From: Clostridia bacterium
Lineage (GTDB): Bacteria > Bacillota > Clostridia > Christensenellales > Borkfalkiaceae
Assembly (NCBI GenBank): GCA_017504165.1
Contig: JAFVRR010000006.1
Coordinates: forward strand, 124,001 to 188,000
DNA length: 64,000 bases
Reading direction: 5' to 3'
Program-made: the position numbers and the translations under genes
Part shown: positions 25,444 to 34,850 of the stretch, piece by piece
Layout: every line of letters begins with the position of its first letter
Numbering within the stretch: the stretch's first letter is position 1
Notes under the pieces: model-generated
Databases searched by the model: none
What the model was told of the DNA's origin: nothing
Seen by the model: the letters and a program-made list of their open reading frames with translations, nothing else

Positions 25444-25630
25444 ATTTAACGAAGATAAAAAAATTGTAGACGCGATTAGGAGTGGACTAATAAAAAGAGA
25501 GGGCTACTGCCCTTGTAGAATACAAAAAACGGAAGACAATATTTGTATGTGCCGTGAATTTAGAGAGCAAATTGCCGACCCTAATTTTGAAGGCTATTGC
25601 CATTGTATGTTATACTATAAAGAAAAATAA
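25433..25630 (+). CDS. Ferredoxin-thioredoxin reductase-like [4Fe-4S] protein
   Basis: A 65-residue protein with three cysteine pairs spaced like the catalytic chain of ferredoxin:thioredoxin reductase: CPC (26-28), CMC (38-40) and CHC (56-58). In the plant and archaeal enzyme these residues hold a [4Fe-4S] cluster beside a redox disulfide that reduces thioredoxin. The catalytic chain there is about 110 residues; here it is short and free-standing with no variable chain. Its function in Clostridia is not established. It is translationally coupled to the transferase gene. Confidence 0.75.
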   Translation: MKIRFNEDKKIVDAIRSGLIKREGYCPCRIQKTEDNICMCREFREQIADPNFEGYCHCMLYYKEK

Positions 25631-25631
25631 A

Positions 25632-25661
25632 AAAACGCTTTGCAAAATTGCAAAGCGTTTT
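25632..25661. terminator. Bidirectional terminator
   Basis: A perfect 14-base stem AAAACGCTTTGCAA / TTGCAAAGCGTTTT with a two-base centre, flanked by A and T runs. It serves both the plus-strand unit ending at 25630 and the minus-strand XRE gene ending at 25666. Confidence 0.9.
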
Positions 25662-25665
25662 AAGT

Positions 25666-26280
25666 TTATTTATTTTTAGATAGTTTCTTTTTTTGCCAAG
25701 ATTTTTTACCGCATTTAGGACAAGTCATATATCTAGTTCTGCCCATATGCATAGATAAATTAACCGCTTTATAAGTTGGAACGTATCTATACCCACATTC
25801 TTTACATTCATAGTAGCCTGCAATCTGTTCAATTTTAACAGCAAAAAACACTCCAACAAGGCAAGGAATAAATCCTGAAAATACAATAAGTATTCTTTGC
25901 CACTCTTCCATAGGTAAAAGTGAGCCTATAATTATTGGTACGAATAAAACGATTACCGATAAAATACCAATTACCCATTCAAGCGCAAGTAGCATTTTAT
26001 CATTTCTTTCTTTTTCTTTAATCATTTCTATTAAATTTTCTTCTACGTTTTTGTTATAAGTTTCCATTGACAACACCTCTCCACATAATAATTCGTTAAC
26101 GGTAATTTTTAAAATACTACAAAGTTCAAGCATAATGTTAGAGTCTGGCAACGCTCTACCCGTTTCCCATTTAGAAACTGCCCTATCCGTAATATTTAGT
26201 TTTTCCGCCAAGCCCATTTGAGTTAAATTTTGCTTTTTTCGGCATTCTGCTATAAATTTGCCTATTTTTATTTGGTCCAT
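25666..26280 (-). CDS. Membrane-linked XRE regulator with C-terminal zinc ribbon
   Basis: A 204-residue protein with an N-terminal XRE helix-turn-helix (about 6-60, including NLTQMGLAEKLNITDRAVSK). A charged linker and two hydrophobic helices (about 98-120 and 127-150) follow. Two CxxC pairs (CKEC about 159 and CPKC about 188) form a zinc ribbon at the C-terminus. This build, a DNA-binding head with membrane helices, is common in Clostridia; the signal it senses is unknown. A GGAGGT site precedes the ATG. Confidence 0.8.
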   Translation of the reverse strand: MDQIKIGKFIAECRKKQNLTQMGLAEKLNITDRAVSKWETGRALPDSNIMLELCSILKITVNELLCGEVLSMETYNKNVEENLIEMIKEKERNDKMLLALEWVIGILSVIVLFVPIIIGSLLPMEEWQRILIVFSGFIPCLVGVFFAVKIEQIAGYYECKECGYRYVPTYKAVNLSMHMGRTRYMTCPKCGKKSWQKKKLSKNK

Positions 26281-26392
26281 ACCTACCTCCTTGCCCTTAT
26301 TATATAAAGGAATTTATAAAAAGTCTACATACCGTTGGTTGAGTGGAGAGTTTTCTACTGATAGTAGATTGGTTTATTATATAAAAAATAAA

Positions 26393-26413
26393 CGGCACTT
26401 TTGAAAAGTGCCG
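26393..26413 (-). terminator. Terminator after rpsI
   Basis: The arms CGGCACTTTT / AAAAGTGCCG have a one-base centre and are followed by TT on the minus strand. Confidence 0.85.
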
Positions 26414-26445
26414 TAATTTTTTGAAATATAAGCGTAAAGCCGTAA

Positions 26446-26859
26446 TTATCTCTTACTAAATTGTGGAGCTCTACGTGCTTTCTTAAGACCGTATTTCTTT
26501 CTTTCTTTCATTCTTGGATCTCTTGTTAAGAAGCCTGCTTTCTTAAGCGTAGCGCGAAGTTCTGGTTCTGCAACGATAAGCGCTCTTGAAATACCGTGAC
26601 AAATTGCGCCTGCTTGACCAGTGTAGCCACCGCCAACAACGTTTACGAAAATATCGTATTTAGCTGAAGTTTCAGTTAAAACGAGTGGTTGTTTAATGAT
26701 AAGTTTAACAGTTTCAGTTGCGCAGTAATCGTCAATACTTCTTTTGTTAATAACGATGTTACCAGCGCCACCTGGGATAAGTCTAACTCTTGCAACTGCT
26801 TTTTTTCTTCTACCAGTTCCCCAGAATTGAAGTTTCTTTTTGCTTGCTACTTTTGCCAT
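26446..26859 (-). CDS. rpsI: 30S ribosomal protein S9
   Basis: A 137-residue S9 protein of the 30S head. The family marks are [16 protein letters not shown] near the N-terminus, [10 protein letters not shown] in the middle and the C-terminal [13 protein letters not shown] with the basic tail ending in FSKR that reaches the P site. It is 13 bases after rplM, the conserved L13-S9 pair. Complete and ordinary. Confidence 0.97.
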   Translation of the reverse strand: MAKVASKKKLQFWGTGRRKKAVARVRLIPGGAGNIVINKRSIDDYCATETVKLIIKQPLVLTETSAKYDIFVNVVGGGYTGQAGAICHGISRALIVAEPELRATLKKAGFLTRDPRMKERKKYGLKKARRAPQFSKR

Positions 26860-26872
26860 AATCTATCTCTCC

Positions 26873-27307
26873 TTATCTGTCAAGTTTTAACTCAACGGGT
26901 TTTTGAGCGATGTGATTATGCTCTGCACCCTTGTATACTCTAAGTTTTGTTATCATTTGTCTTCCAAGACTGTTCTTTGGAAGCATGCCTTTAACTGCTT
27001 CGTATACTGCTAAATCAGACTTTTCAGCCATCATTTTGCTGTATGGAATTTGTTTAAGGCCACCAACGTAACCTGTGTGATAAGTGTAGAATTTCTTATC
27101 GAGTTTTTTACCTGTAAGGATAACCTTATCAGTGTTAATTATAATAACGTGGTCACCAGTATCAACGTTAGGTGTGAAAGTAGGTTTATTTTTACCTCTT
27201 AACACTGCTGCTACTTGAGATGCAAGTCTACCAAGAGCAAGACCAGTAGCGTCAACAACGTACCACTTTCTTTCGATTTGACCGTTTTTTGCCATGAAAG
27301 TTTTCAT
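26873..27307 (-). CDS. rplM: 50S ribosomal protein L13
   Basis: A 144-residue L13 protein. [16 protein letters not shown] at residues 16-31, the ATVLRGK-type basic turn, [10 protein letters not shown] and [13 protein letters not shown] are diagnostic. It has its own promoter and a leader of about 80 bases, and is followed by rpsI. L13 leaders in Firmicutes often carry autoregulatory structure; I cannot fold this one with certainty. The ATG at 27307 has AAGGAG upstream. Confidence 0.97.
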   Translation of the reverse strand: MKTFMAKNGQIERKWYVVDATGLALGRLASQVAAVLRGKNKPTFTPNVDTGDHVIIINTDKVILTGKKLDKKFYTYHTGYVGGLKQIPYSKMMAEKSDLAVYEAVKGMLPKNSLGRQMITKLRVYKGAEHNHIAQKPVELKLDR

Positions 27308-27394
27308 GATGTGTCTCCTTTTATAAAAGTATAATATTTAAAGATTTACGTTTGGGGGGCTAATCCGCACGCCAATCCATTATATCGCTAAACT

Positions 27395-27423
27395 ATTTTA
27401 TAAAAAATCTTAATTATTGTCAA
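27395..27423 (-). promoter_or_regulatory. Sigma-A promoter of rplM-rpsI
   Basis: On the minus strand TTGACA (27423-27418), 17 bases, TAAAAT (27400-27395). The leader 27308-27388 holds a G/C-rich GGCGTGCGGATTAGCC segment, a candidate for ribosomal-protein control. Confidence 0.75.
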
Positions 27424-27463
27424 GCATTTTAACCCATATTTAATAATTTTATAAATTATTTCA

Positions 27464-28198
27464 CTATTTATATGATACCGAATACAAAGTTAAGCCTTTT
27501 GCCGGCATAGTTTTGCCCGCAAGTTTCCTGTCCCCCGTTTTTATAGCGGTTTCAAGGTCTAAAACGGTTAGTCTTCCTTCGCCGATTGCAACGAGCGAGC
27601 CAACGATAATTCTTACCATATTATATAAAAAACCGTTACCTTTAACGTAAAAATCAAGCAAATTGCCCCTTTTTACCATTTTTATAGAATAAACCGTCCT
27701 CACCGTATCTTTTACCGAACTACCGCTAGATAAAAAACATTTAAAGTCGTGCTCGCCTTCAATTACCTTGCACGCCTCTTTCATTTTTTCTAAGTCAAGC
27801 GGATATTTAAGTAAGGTTTTATATCTACTTAGCATTGGGTTTTCAAAATCGCCAAAATATAAACTGTACCTATATGTTTTAGTCTTTGCCGAATACCTTG
27901 CGTTAAAATTATCGCTTACTTTTTTTGAAGAAACTACTTTAACGTCGCTAGGTAGTAAAGAGTTAAGCGCCTCTTTATACTTACTAGCGGGAATGGTCGC
28001 GTCCGTTTCAAAATGCACCTTTTGATTAAGGGCGTGCACACCGCTATCCGTCCTACCGCTTGCAACCGTTTTGGTTTCTTTTTTAAGTAATTTATATAGG
28101 GCGTTTTCAAGTTCTTCTTCTACCGTTCTTAAGTTTGGTTGAACTTGATAACCGCAAAAATCCGTTCCATCGTACGCGACGGTCAAAAGCACTTTCAT
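27464..28198 (-). CDS. truA: tRNA pseudouridine synthase A
   Basis: A 244-residue enzyme forming pseudouridine at tRNA positions 38-40. YDGTDFCGYQ (9-18) and the catalytic Asp in ASGRTDSGVHA are visible. It overlaps the ecfT stop by four bases (ATGA), the usual coupled layout of the ecfA1-ecfA2-ecfT-truA group. Confidence 0.95.
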   Translation of the reverse strand: MKVLLTVAYDGTDFCGYQVQPNLRTVEEELENALYKLLKKETKTVASGRTDSGVHALNQKVHFETDATIPASKYKEALNSLLPSDVKVVSSKKVSDNFNARYSAKTKTYRYSLYFGDFENPMLSRYKTLLKYPLDLEKMKEACKVIEGEHDFKCFLSSGSSVKDTVRTVYSIKMVKRGNLLDFYVKGNGFLYNMVRIIVGSLVAIGEGRLTVLDLETAIKTGDRKLAGKTMPAKGLTLYSVSYK

Positions 28199-29004
28199 AC
28201 TAAACCACCTACGTAATTATTAAGTAAAATAACGGCGGTAAAGATAATAGCCGTAAATATTACGGCAACTAAATCGCGCCAACCCGCCTTTAATTTTCTA
28301 AACTTAGTTCTCTTAGAACTAGAACTGTAACACCTACTGTCCATAGCGTCGCCAAGTTCTTCCGCGCGCCTAAACGAACTTATTAAAAGTGGAATTAATA
28401 CAGGTAGCATAGCCTTTGCCCTTTTTAGTAAATTTCCACTTTCAAAATCCGCGCCCCTTGCCTTTTGCGCCATAATAATTCTATCCGCCTCGCTCATTAA
28501 AATAGGTATAAACCTAAGCGCAATACTCATAACTAGCGCGAGTTCGTGTACTGGAAATTTTATAACTTTTAAAGGCTTTAAAAGGCTTTCAATACCGTCG
28601 GTCAACGCAACGGGGGTTGTAGTTAAGTTAAGCAACATACTGAAAAATACGAGAGCAAGCAACCTTAACGCCATAAAGGTAGAAAATTCTAGCGCCTCTT
28701 TAGTAATAATCCAAAATAAATAGGTTGGATTGTTGGTTTTATAAAAGAAAATATTTAAAATAAAGGTAAAAATTATAATGAATACGACTGCCGACGCGCT
28801 CTTTATAAGCGAAGTTATAGGCACTTTGGCAAGTAACGTTAAGAATAATAAAACGCCGTACACCACTAAAAATCCGTAGAAGTTTTTTACTACGAAAACA
28901 AGGACAATATATGCAATTAAAAGTAGCAATTTAATCCTAGCGTCCATTTTATGAACGAATGACGACGCGGGATAATATTGACCGAAAGTGATGTCTGAAA
29001 GCAT
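28195..29004 (-). CDS. ecfT: ECF transporter transmembrane component EcfT
   Basis: A 269-residue CbiQ-family membrane protein with five or six hydrophobic helices. It couples the two EcfA ATPases to substrate-binding S components for vitamins or metals. The cytoplasmic coupling helices with Ala-Arg-Gly type motifs are seen as AQKARGADF and the DAMDSRCYSS region. A group II shared module is implied, since no S component gene is adjacent. The ATG follows AAAGGTT. Confidence 0.93.
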   Translation of the reverse strand: MLSDITFGQYYPASSFVHKMDARIKLLLLIAYIVLVFVVKNFYGFLVVYGVLLFLTLLAKVPITSLIKSASAVVFIIIFTFILNIFFYKTNNPTYLFWIITKEALEFSTFMALRLLALVFFSMLLNLTTTPVALTDGIESLLKPLKVIKFPVHELALVMSIALRFIPILMSEADRIIMAQKARGADFESGNLLKRAKAMLPVLIPLLISSFRRAEELGDAMDSRCYSSSSKRTKFRKLKAGWRDLVAVIFTAIIFTAVILLNNYVGGLV

Positions 29005-29006
29005 TT

Positions 29007-29885
29007 TTAACCTTTATAATTTTTATAGATTTTTTCGATTAAATTATCAATTTTATAATCAGTTATAATATCTACGCCAACCGCTTTTAAATCTTCTTTG
29101 ATTTTAGCAGTTAACGGAAGTTCTAAGCCGTGTTTTACTAAAAAATCGACGTCGGCAAAGATATTTTCGATTGTATCAACCTTGACTGCAACGCCGTCAG
29201 AGAAAACCGCAACTCTATTACAGTTTTCCGAAACTTCGTCCATATCGTGCGAAACGATAACGATAGTTTTTAAAACCGTACCGTGAAGAGAATGGAGAAG
29301 TTCCATTAAATTTCTTTTGCCTACGGGGTCTAAACCCGCAACGGGCTCGTCAAGAACTAAAACTTCGGGCTCTAAAACGAGTACGCCCGCTATTGCAACA
29401 CGCCTTTTTTGACCGCCCGATAGTTCAAACGGAGATTTATCTTTAACTTCATAATAGTTAAGCCCAACAAGTTCTAAGGCATTTTTAACCTTTAGCGCCA
29501 ACTGTTCCCCTTCAATTTCGGGGAAGAAATTTTTTATACCGAAAGCAACGTCTTCAAAAACCGTTTCGGCAAAAAGTTGGTATTCGGGGTATTGGAAAAC
29601 CATCCCCACCTTTCTTCTAAGTAGTTTAAGCCTTTCTTTATACGCCTTTTTAGGCTTTTGAGCGCTAACGGAAAGGTCGAATTCGCCTATCGTAAGTTCT
29701 CCACTTTCTACGGGTATTAAGCCGTTTAAATGCTCTATAAAGGTGGATTTACCGCTACCCGTTTGACCGATTATTCCAAAAAAGTCCCCTTCGTTAATAG
29801 TCAAGTCTACGCCGTTCAACGCTTGGCGTTTGAATTCAGTTTTTTTGTTATAGGTGAATTTTAACCCTTTTGAAATAATTTGCAT
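29007..29885 (-). CDS. ecfA2: ECF transporter ATPase EcfA2
   Basis: A 292-residue ABC ATPase. Walker A is GQTGSGKST, the Q-loop lies in VFQYPEYQLF, the signature is LSGGQKRR and Walker B VLVLDEP. It pairs with EcfA1 to energise vitamin or metal uptake. Its first 25 bases overlap the end of ecfA1 and a GGAGG site lies there. The residue pattern QYPEYQ is typical of EcfA2. Confidence 0.93.
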   Translation of the reverse strand: MQIISKGLKFTYNKKTEFKRQALNGVDLTINEGDFFGIIGQTGSGKSTFIEHLNGLIPVESGELTIGEFDLSVSAQKPKKAYKERLKLLRRKVGMVFQYPEYQLFAETVFEDVAFGIKNFFPEIEGEQLALKVKNALELVGLNYYEVKDKSPFELSGGQKRRVAIAGVLVLEPEVLVLDEPVAGLDPVGKRNLMELLHSLHGTVLKTIVIVSHDMDEVSENCNRVAVFSDGVAVKVDTIENIFADVDFLVKHGLELPLTAKIKEDLKAVGVDIITDYKIDNLIEKIYKNYKG

Positions 29886-30694
29886 AACTCCTCCGAAAGT
29901 TCTTCAGCCGTTAAAATTCCCTCTTTTAAAGGAAGACCTTTTTTAATTAATTTATTTGCAATATAGGTAGACCTAGGAAGTTCAAGACCGTAAGATACAA
30001 GTTCATTGCTGTCTTTGAAAATCTCGCTTGGTTTACCGTCTTTAACGATTTCACCCTTACTTAAAACCACCACGCGAGACGCGTTTACCGCCTCGTCCAT
30101 ATAATGAGTTATAGTTATAACCGTCATACCCTTATCGTTAAGTTCTTTAACTACGTCTAACACTTCTTTTCTACCTTTAGCGTCGAGCATAGAAGTAGAC
30201 TCGTCAAGTATTAAAACTTCGGGCATAATGGCAAGAACGCCCGCTATTGCCACCCTCTGCTTTTGACCGCCCGATAACTTTTGACCTTGCGAAAACCTAA
30301 AATTTTCCATATTAGTAGACTTTAATGCAAAGTCTATTCTCTCACCAATCTCTTTTGACGGCACGCCTAAATTTTCGGGGCCGAAAGCAATATCGTCTTC
30401 CACCATAGTTGCAACCATTTGGTTGTCCGGGTTTTGGAAAACCATACCAACGCGTTTTCTAACCTCAAACTGTTTATCTTTGTCTTTGGTATCAAACCCG
30501 TATACCGCTACGCGCCCGCTATTTGGCGTTAAAAGCCCGTTAATAAGTCTTGCAAGCGTAGACTTGCCACTGCCGTTTTCGCCGAGTACGCAAAGGTATT
30601 CCCCCCTACTTACCGATAAAGATAGATTGTTTATGACGGGGAGTTCCGCTCCCTCGTATTTGAAAGTGACGTCTTTTACGCTAATTACTTCCAT
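29861..30694 (-). CDS. ecfA1: ECF transporter ATPase EcfA1
   Basis: A 277-residue ABC ATPase, the first gene of the ecfA1-ecfA2-ecfT-truA run. Walker A GENGSGKST, Q-loop FQNPDNQ, signature LSGGQKQR and Walker B VLILDES are in order. In many Firmicutes the module follows rplQ; that gene is not here. The ribosome site is weak. Confidence 0.93.
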   Translation of the reverse strand: MEVISVKDVTFKYEGAELPVINNLSLSVSRGEYLCVLGENGSGKSTLARLINGLLTPNSGRVAVYGFDTKDKDKQFEVRKRVGMVFQNPDNQMVATMVEDDIAFGPENLGVPSKEIGERIDFALKSTNMENFRFSQGQKLSGGQKQRVAIAGVLAIMPEVLILDESTSMLDAKGRKEVLDVVKELNDKGMTVITITHYMDEAVNASRVVVLSKGEIVKDGKPSEIFKDSNELVSYGLELPRSTYIANKLIKKGLPLKEGILTAEELSEELCKLFQKG

Positions 30695-30752
30695 AACTTA
30701 TTAATTATACCACTATTATTATTTTTTTACAACAAAATTAAATGCAATAATT

Positions 30753-30776
30753 AAATCCCACTAATTAGTGGGATTT
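30753..30776 (-). terminator. Terminator after rseP
   Basis: A perfect 12-base palindrome AAATCCCACTAA / TTAGTGGGATTT immediately beyond the rseP stop. Confidence 0.8.
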
Positions 30777-30783
30777 TTCACCT

Positions 30784-32166
30784 TTAAAATATTTGTAGAA
30801 GGTCTACGAGTATACAAAAACCAAGTAAAACCATAAGCCCAACCGCGTGAATAATTCCTTCAACCTTTCTATTAACCGGTTTTTTTCTAATCCATTCTAT
30901 TGCGGTAAACACCACCCTAGAGCCGTCGAGCGCAGGGATAGGTAAAAGATTAAACACCGCAAGGTTTACGCCGATAAAGCCAAGCATTTCTAAGAAGAAA
31001 TTGAAACCGCCTTCTCTAATTGCCTCGCTAGTTACCGAAATAGTAGTTATCGGTCCGCCAACCGCCTCAATGCCGAGTTTACCCGTTAAAAGTTCGCCAA
31101 GCGTAGTAAATATAGTGCCTGCAACGGTAACGGAATATTTAACGCCCCTAGATATCGTTTCAAAAAAGCCGAATTTAACGTTTTCCGTTTGATATTTTAA
31201 ATATAATTTATTACTCTTTATACCGATAGCGTTTAAAATTTCACTATCTGTTAAAGCGTTAAAGTCTGTTTCTATTCTAGTTTCTACTAAATACGGCTTG
31301 TCGCCGTTATTGCGAATGACGTAAACGCCTAACGTATCGCCAAGTTTAACCGTTTTTGCATACTCTACAAGTTCTGAAAGGTTAAAAATTCTTTGGCAGT
31401 CGTCGTAATTATCGGCGCTATTTACCCTTAAAATTAAATCCCCAACCAAAAAGTTAGAGCCGTTTGAAATCTCTTCTATCTCTTCAATCGTAGAAACGCC
31501 TATTGCGGTAAACGCCGAGAAGACGTCGGTTAAGTTTTCGCTATTGACGTCGTTTCTAAGCCTTACCTTTCTCTCCGTTTTGTTACCACTTTTGTCGGTA
31601 ACGGCAACGGTTACCACGTCGCCCTGTTTCTTGCCTTTGAGCGCGTCTACAACGTCGGTAGCCATAAAGATAGTTTTACCTTCAATTTTAGTGATTAAAT
31701 CGTCGTTTTCAAGACTATAACCAGCGTAAATTGGGCTCGTGTCAGGTCTTATATCGTATGTTTTAATTGATATTTGACCGTAAATACCAACCGATAAAAC
31801 GAGCACTAAAACGCCTATAATCAAGTTCATAGTAGCGCCCGCAATTAAAACTAAAATTCTCTTCCAAGGCGCTTTATTGTTAAAGGCGTTAGGATTGTCG
31901 GAGTTTTCATCTTCCCCTTCAAACGCGCAAAAACCGCCTAAAGGTAAAGCCCTTATGGAAAACACTTCCCCCGTTTCTTTATTTTCTTTTTTGAAAATCG
32001 CGGGGCCCATACCTATTGCAAATTCGTTAATTTTGAATTTGAAAATTTTGCCCACGATATAATGCCCGAATTCGTGCACGGTTATCATAATTAAAAGTAC
32101 TAATATTGCAAGTAGTACCGAGCCAACCGTAGACAAAACGGATGCTATACTTAATAAATTAACCAT
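30784..32166 (-). CDS. rseP: Site-2 protease RseP/RasP
   Basis: An intramembrane zinc metalloprotease of 460 residues that cleaves membrane-bound regulators such as anti-sigma factors. The zinc motif HEFGH is at 31-35 within the first transmembrane helix. Two PDZ-like segments span about 110-330, and the third ligand region NLLPIPALDG is near the C-terminus. It overlaps dxr by eight bases, the conserved Firmicute dxr-rseP order. A TAAGGAG site precedes the ATG. Confidence 0.95.
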   Translation of the reverse strand: MVNLLSIASVLSTVGSVLLAILVLLIMITVHEFGHYIVGKIFKFKINEFAIGMGPAIFKKENKETGEVFSIRALPLGGFCAFEGEDENSDNPNAFNNKAPWKRILVLIAGATMNLIIGVLVLVLSVGIYGQISIKTYDIRPDTSPIYAGYSLENDDLITKIEGKTIFMATDVVDALKGKKQGDVVTVAVTDKSGNKTERKVRLRNDVNSENLTDVFSAFTAIGVSTIEEIEEISNGSNFLVGDLILRVNSADNYDDCQRIFNLSELVEYAKTVKLGDTLGVYVIRNNGDKPYLVETRIETDFNALTDSEILNAIGIKSNKLYLKYQTENVKFGFFETISRGVKYSVTVAGTIFTTLGELLTGKLGIEAVGGPITTISVTSEAIREGGFNFFLEMLGFIGVNLAVFNLLPIPALDGSRVVFTAIEWIRKKPVNRKVEGIIHAVGLMVLLGFCILVDLLQIF

Positions 32167-33307
32167 TTAACTCCTTATTATACAATTCGTAAACCGCTTT
32201 TCTTGCCATTTTATCAACTTTTTCTAAGTTCTCAAAAGAAAGCGGTAAATCTTCCACTTTACTTAAAGCGTACTCTAAATAACGCTTAATATCTAAATAT
32301 TTAATTTTTTCTTCTAAAAATAATTTAACTACTTCTTCATCCGCCGCGGACATAGCGCAAGGATACACCCCACCCTTTTTAATAACTTCGATAGCGAGTG
32401 GAAAGCAAGGGTATTTTTCGTAGTCAACTTCTTTAAAGTTTAGACTTTTCCCTATTAAATTTAACGGTTCTACGTCGCTATTAAACCTATTAGGATAGGT
32501 CAAAGCAAGTTGAATAGGCACTTCCATTGACGGATTGCCCATTTGCGCGATAATTGCGCCGTCGTCAAACTCTACCATAGAGTGAATTATACTTTCCGGG
32601 TGAATAACGACGTCAATTTTATCAATAGGCGTATCAAAAAGCCACATTGCCTCTATAACTTCAAAGGCTTTATTCATCATAGTAGCGCAGTCAATAGTGA
32701 TTTTTTTGCCCATTTGCCAAGTTGGATGGCAAAGCGCATCTTTAGCGGTTACCGTTTCAAGTTCACTTACGCTTTTATTTTTAAAAGCGCCACCAGACGC
32801 CGTTATTATTAACTTTTTAAACTTTTTACCCTCGTTAAAATCTAAGCATTGCCAAATAGCCGAATGTTCGCTATCAACGGGAATAATTTTAACGCCGTGT
32901 TTTTTAGCAAGTGGCATAATAAGCCCACCGCCCGCAACGAGCGTTTCTTTATTGGCAAGCGCGACGTTTTTGCCCATTTCTATCGCAGTTTTTACGGCGT
33001 TTAAACCGCTATAACCCATTACCGCAACGAATACTATATCAACGTCGTCAGTGATTGCGTGAATAAGAGAATTTTCGCCGTAATAAAAACTAGTGCCGTT
33101 CGGTATACTAGTTATTTCCACCGCTTTTTCGGGGTTAGAGAGCGTCGCAATAGTCGGCTTATATTTATTAATTTGTTCGTTAAAAATAGCGGCATTTGAA
33201 CCAGCCGCCATCGTAACAATTTTAAATTTTTCGGGGTATCTATCAACGACGTTTAAAACCTGACGCCCAATAGAGCCCGTACTACCTAAAAGTGCTATTT
33301 TAATCAT
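32159..33307 (-). CDS. dxr: 1-deoxy-D-xylulose 5-phosphate reductoisomerase Dxr
   Basis: Converts DXP to MEP with NADPH and a divalent metal, committing carbon to the MEP pathway. I place the start at the ATG at 33307 because GAGG lies eight bases before it; a TTG at 33322 would add five residues. The 382-residue chain has the dinucleotide-binding LLGSTGSIG at the N-terminus, a DSEHSA metal-substrate motif, and SGGAFKNK. It works with ispE (12124) in isoprenoid synthesis feeding uppS and undecaprenyl phosphate. Confidence 0.95.
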   Translation of the reverse strand: MIKIALLGSTGSIGRQVLNVVDRYPEKFKIVTMAAGSNAAIFNEQINKYKPTIATLSNPEKAVEITSIPNGTSFYYGENSLIHAITDDVDIVFVAVMGYSGLNAVKTAIEMGKNVALANKETLVAGGGLIMPLAKKHGVKIIPVDSEHSAIWQCLDFNEGKKFKKLIITASGGAFKNKSVSELETVTAKDALCHPTWQMGKKITIDCATMMNKAFEVIEAMWLFDTPIDKIDVVIHPESIIHSMVEFDDGAIIAQMGNPSMEVPIQLALTYPNRFNSDVEPLNLIGKSLNFKEVDYEKYPCFPLAIEVIKKGGVYPCAMSAADEEVVKLFLEEKIKYLDIKRYLEYALSKVEDLPLSFENLEKVDKMARKAVYELYNKELNG

Positions 33308-33318
33308 ACTTTTTAACC

Positions 33319-34149
33319 TCAAATTAAAGCAAGGGAATAAATAACGAATGTAAATAAAGAAGTAAACGCTATACCGTCAACCCTATCGAGCATTCCGCCG
33401 TGACCGGGGATAATAGCGCCCATATCTTTAATGCCTATACGCCTTTTTAAGTAACTTTCAACAAGGTCGCCAATTTGAGCAACTACACTTAAGAATATTC
33501 CCGAAACCACTAAAAATATAACTATATTTATAGTTTTCATACCCCTAAACACGTCAATATCAAAGGCGCGGAGTGAAAAATAAGTGATAAACGTTGCTAT
33601 AATACCGCAAATTAAACCGCCTACCGCACCGCTTATAGTCTTGTTAGGGCTAATATGCGGGCAGAGTTTAGGACCTTTAAATAAAGAGCCTAAAAGGTAC
33701 GCGCCAACGTCGGTAAACGCAGGGATTGCAAGCGCGGTAATTAAATAGTATACGCCGTTTCCACCCTGAACGTTAAGCATTAGCAACGCCAAAAGCGGAA
33801 TAGTTGGATAAAAAGTTGCAAATACCGCTTTAGTTACGCCGTCAGTTCTATCTAAACTTGTAGTTAAAACGGAAACGAAAAGTATAATTGCAACGAAAGA
33901 TGCCACGAATTGAATTAAAATACTAGGCAAAAGCGAAGTTACTGGAAAAACGGTTAAAGTAAACGCCATAACTAAAATCTTTTGAATTCTAGTAAGGTCG
34001 TCACCATACGCCCTTAAAAGTTCAAAAGTACATACTATCGCTATAATATACGAGTATATATCGAATAATTTATAATGTACACGCCTAAGTAAGAAAAATA
34101 TTACCGTTACTAATACGAGTACCACTGATGATAGCGTTCTTTTAAGCAT
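33319..34149 (-). CDS. cdsA: Phosphatidate cytidylyltransferase CdsA
   Basis: A 276-residue integral membrane enzyme making CDP-diacylglycerol from phosphatidate and CTP for phospholipid synthesis. About eight hydrophobic segments precede the C-terminal signature KRRIGIKDMGAIIPGHGG and LDRVDG. It overlaps the uppS stop by one base (TAATG). The order uppS-cdsA-dxr-rseP is the conserved Firmicute arrangement. Confidence 0.95.
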   Translation of the reverse strand: MLKRTLSSVVLVLVTVIFFLLRRVHYKLFDIYSYIIAIVCTFELLRAYGDDLTRIQKILVMAFTLTVFPVTSLLPSILIQFVASFVAIILFVSVLTTSLDRTDGVTKAVFATFYPTIPLLALLMLNVQGGNGVYYLITALAIPAFTDVGAYLLGSLFKGPKLCPHISPNKTISGAVGGLICGIIATFITYFSLRAFDIDVFRGMKTINIVIFLVVSGIFLSVVAQIGDLVESYLKRRIGIKDMGAIIPGHGGMLDRVDGIAFTSLFTFVIYSLALI

Positions 34150-34838
34150 TAAAGTTTACCAAATCTCCTATTTCTTGAAGTATACCATTCAATTGCCTTG
34201 TCGAATTCTTCCTTTGTAAAATCCGGCCATAAGGCGTTTGTAAAATAAAGTTCTGCGTAGGCAATTTGCCATAAATAGAAATTGCTAACGCGTTGTTCGC
34301 CACTAGTTCTTACGACTAAATCTATATCGGGAATACCCCTTTTAGCAAGTTCGCCCGAAAGTGAATTTACCGTAACCTTTTCGCCCTTTTCTATTAAACC
34401 GTTAACGGCGTTGACTATTTCTTGCCTACCGCCGTACGAAAGGGCTATATTTAAAGTTTTACCTATAAAATTTGCAGATTGTTCTTCGGCGCTATAAATA
34501 GCATTTCTAAGTTCTTCGCTAAGTGGCGACAAGTCGCCCGAAACTACAAGCCTAATTTGATTTTTGAGTAAAGACTTGAGATGTTTTTTCAAAAACTTAA
34601 CTAAAAGTTCTAAAATTTTATCAACTTCTTCCTTAGGTCTTCCCCAATTTTCCGAAGAAAAGGCGTACAAGGTCACGCATTCAATGCCCGATTCAAAGCA
34701 CCATTTAACGACTTCTTCAACCTTGTCTGCCCCTTTAATATGACCGAAATTTCTCGGTTTACCTTGTTTTTTTGCCCATCTGCCGTTGCCGTCCATAATA
34801 AACCCAACGTGGCGGGGCATAATTATATTATCTTGCAT
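34149..34838 (-). CDS. uppS: Undecaprenyl pyrophosphate synthase UppS
   Basis: A 229-residue cis-prenyltransferase that extends farnesyl diphosphate to the C55 carrier used for peptidoglycan. IMDGNGRWAK (14-23) with the catalytic Asp, the SSENW motif and SGEQRVSNF near the C-terminus are diagnostic. The start has only a weak ribosome site. It lies 12 bases after frr. Confidence 0.95.
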   Translation of the reverse strand: MQDNIIMPRHVGFIMDGNGRWAKKQGKPRNFGHIKGADKVEEVVKWCFESGIECVTLYAFSSENWGRPKEEVDKILELLVKFLKKHLKSLLKNQIRLVVSGDLSPLSEELRNAIYSAEEQSANFIGKTLNIALSYGGRQEIVNAVNGLIEKGEKVTVNSLSGELAKRGIPDIDLVVRTSGEQRVSNFYLWQIAYAELYFTNALWPDFTKEEFDKAIEWYTSRNRRFGKL

Positions 34839-34850
34839 TTATTCGCCTAA

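Noticed and set aside
29007..30694. A tandem duplication of one ABC ATPase gene
   Set aside because: EcfA1 and EcfA2 are the normal heterodimer of the ECF module and differ in their Q-loop and length.
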